64,000 nucleotides of DNA from Streptomyces mayonensis (lineage in GTDB: Bacteria; Actinomycetota; Actinomycetes; Streptomycetales; Streptomycetaceae), in contig NZ_JACBYP010000002.1 of the NCBI RefSeq assembly GCF_018982965.1, positions 93,720 to 157,719 of the forward strand, written 5' to 3'. The notes below the pieces were generated by a model. It was not told the DNA's origin. It ran no database searches and was given only the letters and a program-made list of their open reading frames with translations. Below, one piece after another: positions 63,780-64,000 of the stretch. The position numbers and the translations under genes are program-made. Within the stretch, counting starts at the first letter, position 1; every line of letters starts with the position of its first letter.

Positions 63780-64000
63780 ATACGCGCGCGCCGCGCCCCG
63801 CGGGGCGCGGCCCCGCCCCCCGGGGCCCCCGGCCCCCCCGGGACCGCGGGGCGGGGCGGGGGGGGCCGCCGGCGGCCCCCCGGCGGGGGCGGGGGGGGGG
63901 GGGGGCCGCGGGGGCCGGGCGGGGGCGGGGGGGGGGGGGGGGCGGGCGCCGGGGGGGGGGGGGGGGGCGGGGGGGGGGCCCCCCCCCCGGGGCCCGCACC
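63780..64000. other. G/C homopolymer contig-end artefact
   Basis: The last about 220 bases consist of long runs of G and C (up to about 16 G) with almost no A or T. This is unlike any coding or natural intergenic sequence in the window and typical of low-quality consensus at a contig end. No feature should be called here. Confidence 0.85.

Overview
The window reads as high-GC actinobacterial DNA, almost certainly a Streptomyces chromosome. It has strong third-position G/C bias, GTG starts, many 4-bp stop/start overlaps, two WhiJ-type XRE/DUF397 pairs, SpoIIE phosphatase and GHKL regulators, sugar importers without their own ATPase, and a monomeric isocitrate dehydrogenase. From memory, the idh / SoxR-controlled ABC exporter / alpha-glucosidase transporter stretch resembles the SCO7000-SCO7014 neighbourhood of S. 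coelicolor. No rRNA, tRNA, CRISPR array or insertion sequence was seen. The last ~220 bases are G/C homopolymer runs that look like a bad contig end.

Layout. 0.3-6.1 kb: PASTA lipoprotein, small conserved protein, a ParA ATPase coupled to an AlbA_2/GHKL protein, and a CoiA-like protein. The lipoprotein and coiA-like genes sit behind promoters sharing a 16-bp element. 6.2-10.3 kb: a WhiJ-like regulatory block, namely a frameshifted anti-sigma-type ATPase, two XRE(DUF5753)-DUF397 pairs with phased GTACGG repeats upstream, and a beta-propeller-like protein. 10.3-22.5 kb: a candidate defence island with an Eco57I-type methyltransferase overlapping a DrmD-like SNF2 helicase, two cytosolic Ser/Thr kinases, and a divergent M+S fusion methylase. 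No DrmA/B/C, PglZ or dedicated nuclease is present.

22.8-35.8 kb: a VanJ/StaP-like membrane phosphatase-fold protein, then an alpha-1,3-glucan (nigeran/mutan) utilisation locus: LacI, secreted multidomain GH87, near-identical second LacI, lipoprotein binding protein, two permeases and a GH13 alpha-glucosidase. A shared CGCAAG-N3-CTTGCG operator probably controls it. The secreted GH87 would cut the polymer, the importer would take up the oligosaccharides and GH13 would hydrolyse them. 35.9-49.5 kb: GAF-SpoIIE-GHKL phosphatase, SoxR-box-controlled ABC exporter, LPG-synthase-TM-type membrane protein, a three-gene glycerol-kinase/FAD-oxidoreductase operon, a hypothetical protein with an amino-acid permease, and an MscS channel. 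49.6-54.4 kb: NADP isocitrate dehydrogenase, N-formylglutamate amidohydrolase-like protein, cytochrome P450.

54.4-63.7 kb: a proteolysis/transcription cluster with an ECF-like sigma factor and its overlapping partner, an intracellular subtilase, a divergent TPR-CHAT protease, a LuxR/AAA regulator and an astacin-like protein whose catalytic Glu is Gln. This cluster and the helicase/methylase/kinase island are the two regions most likely to hold an undescribed system.
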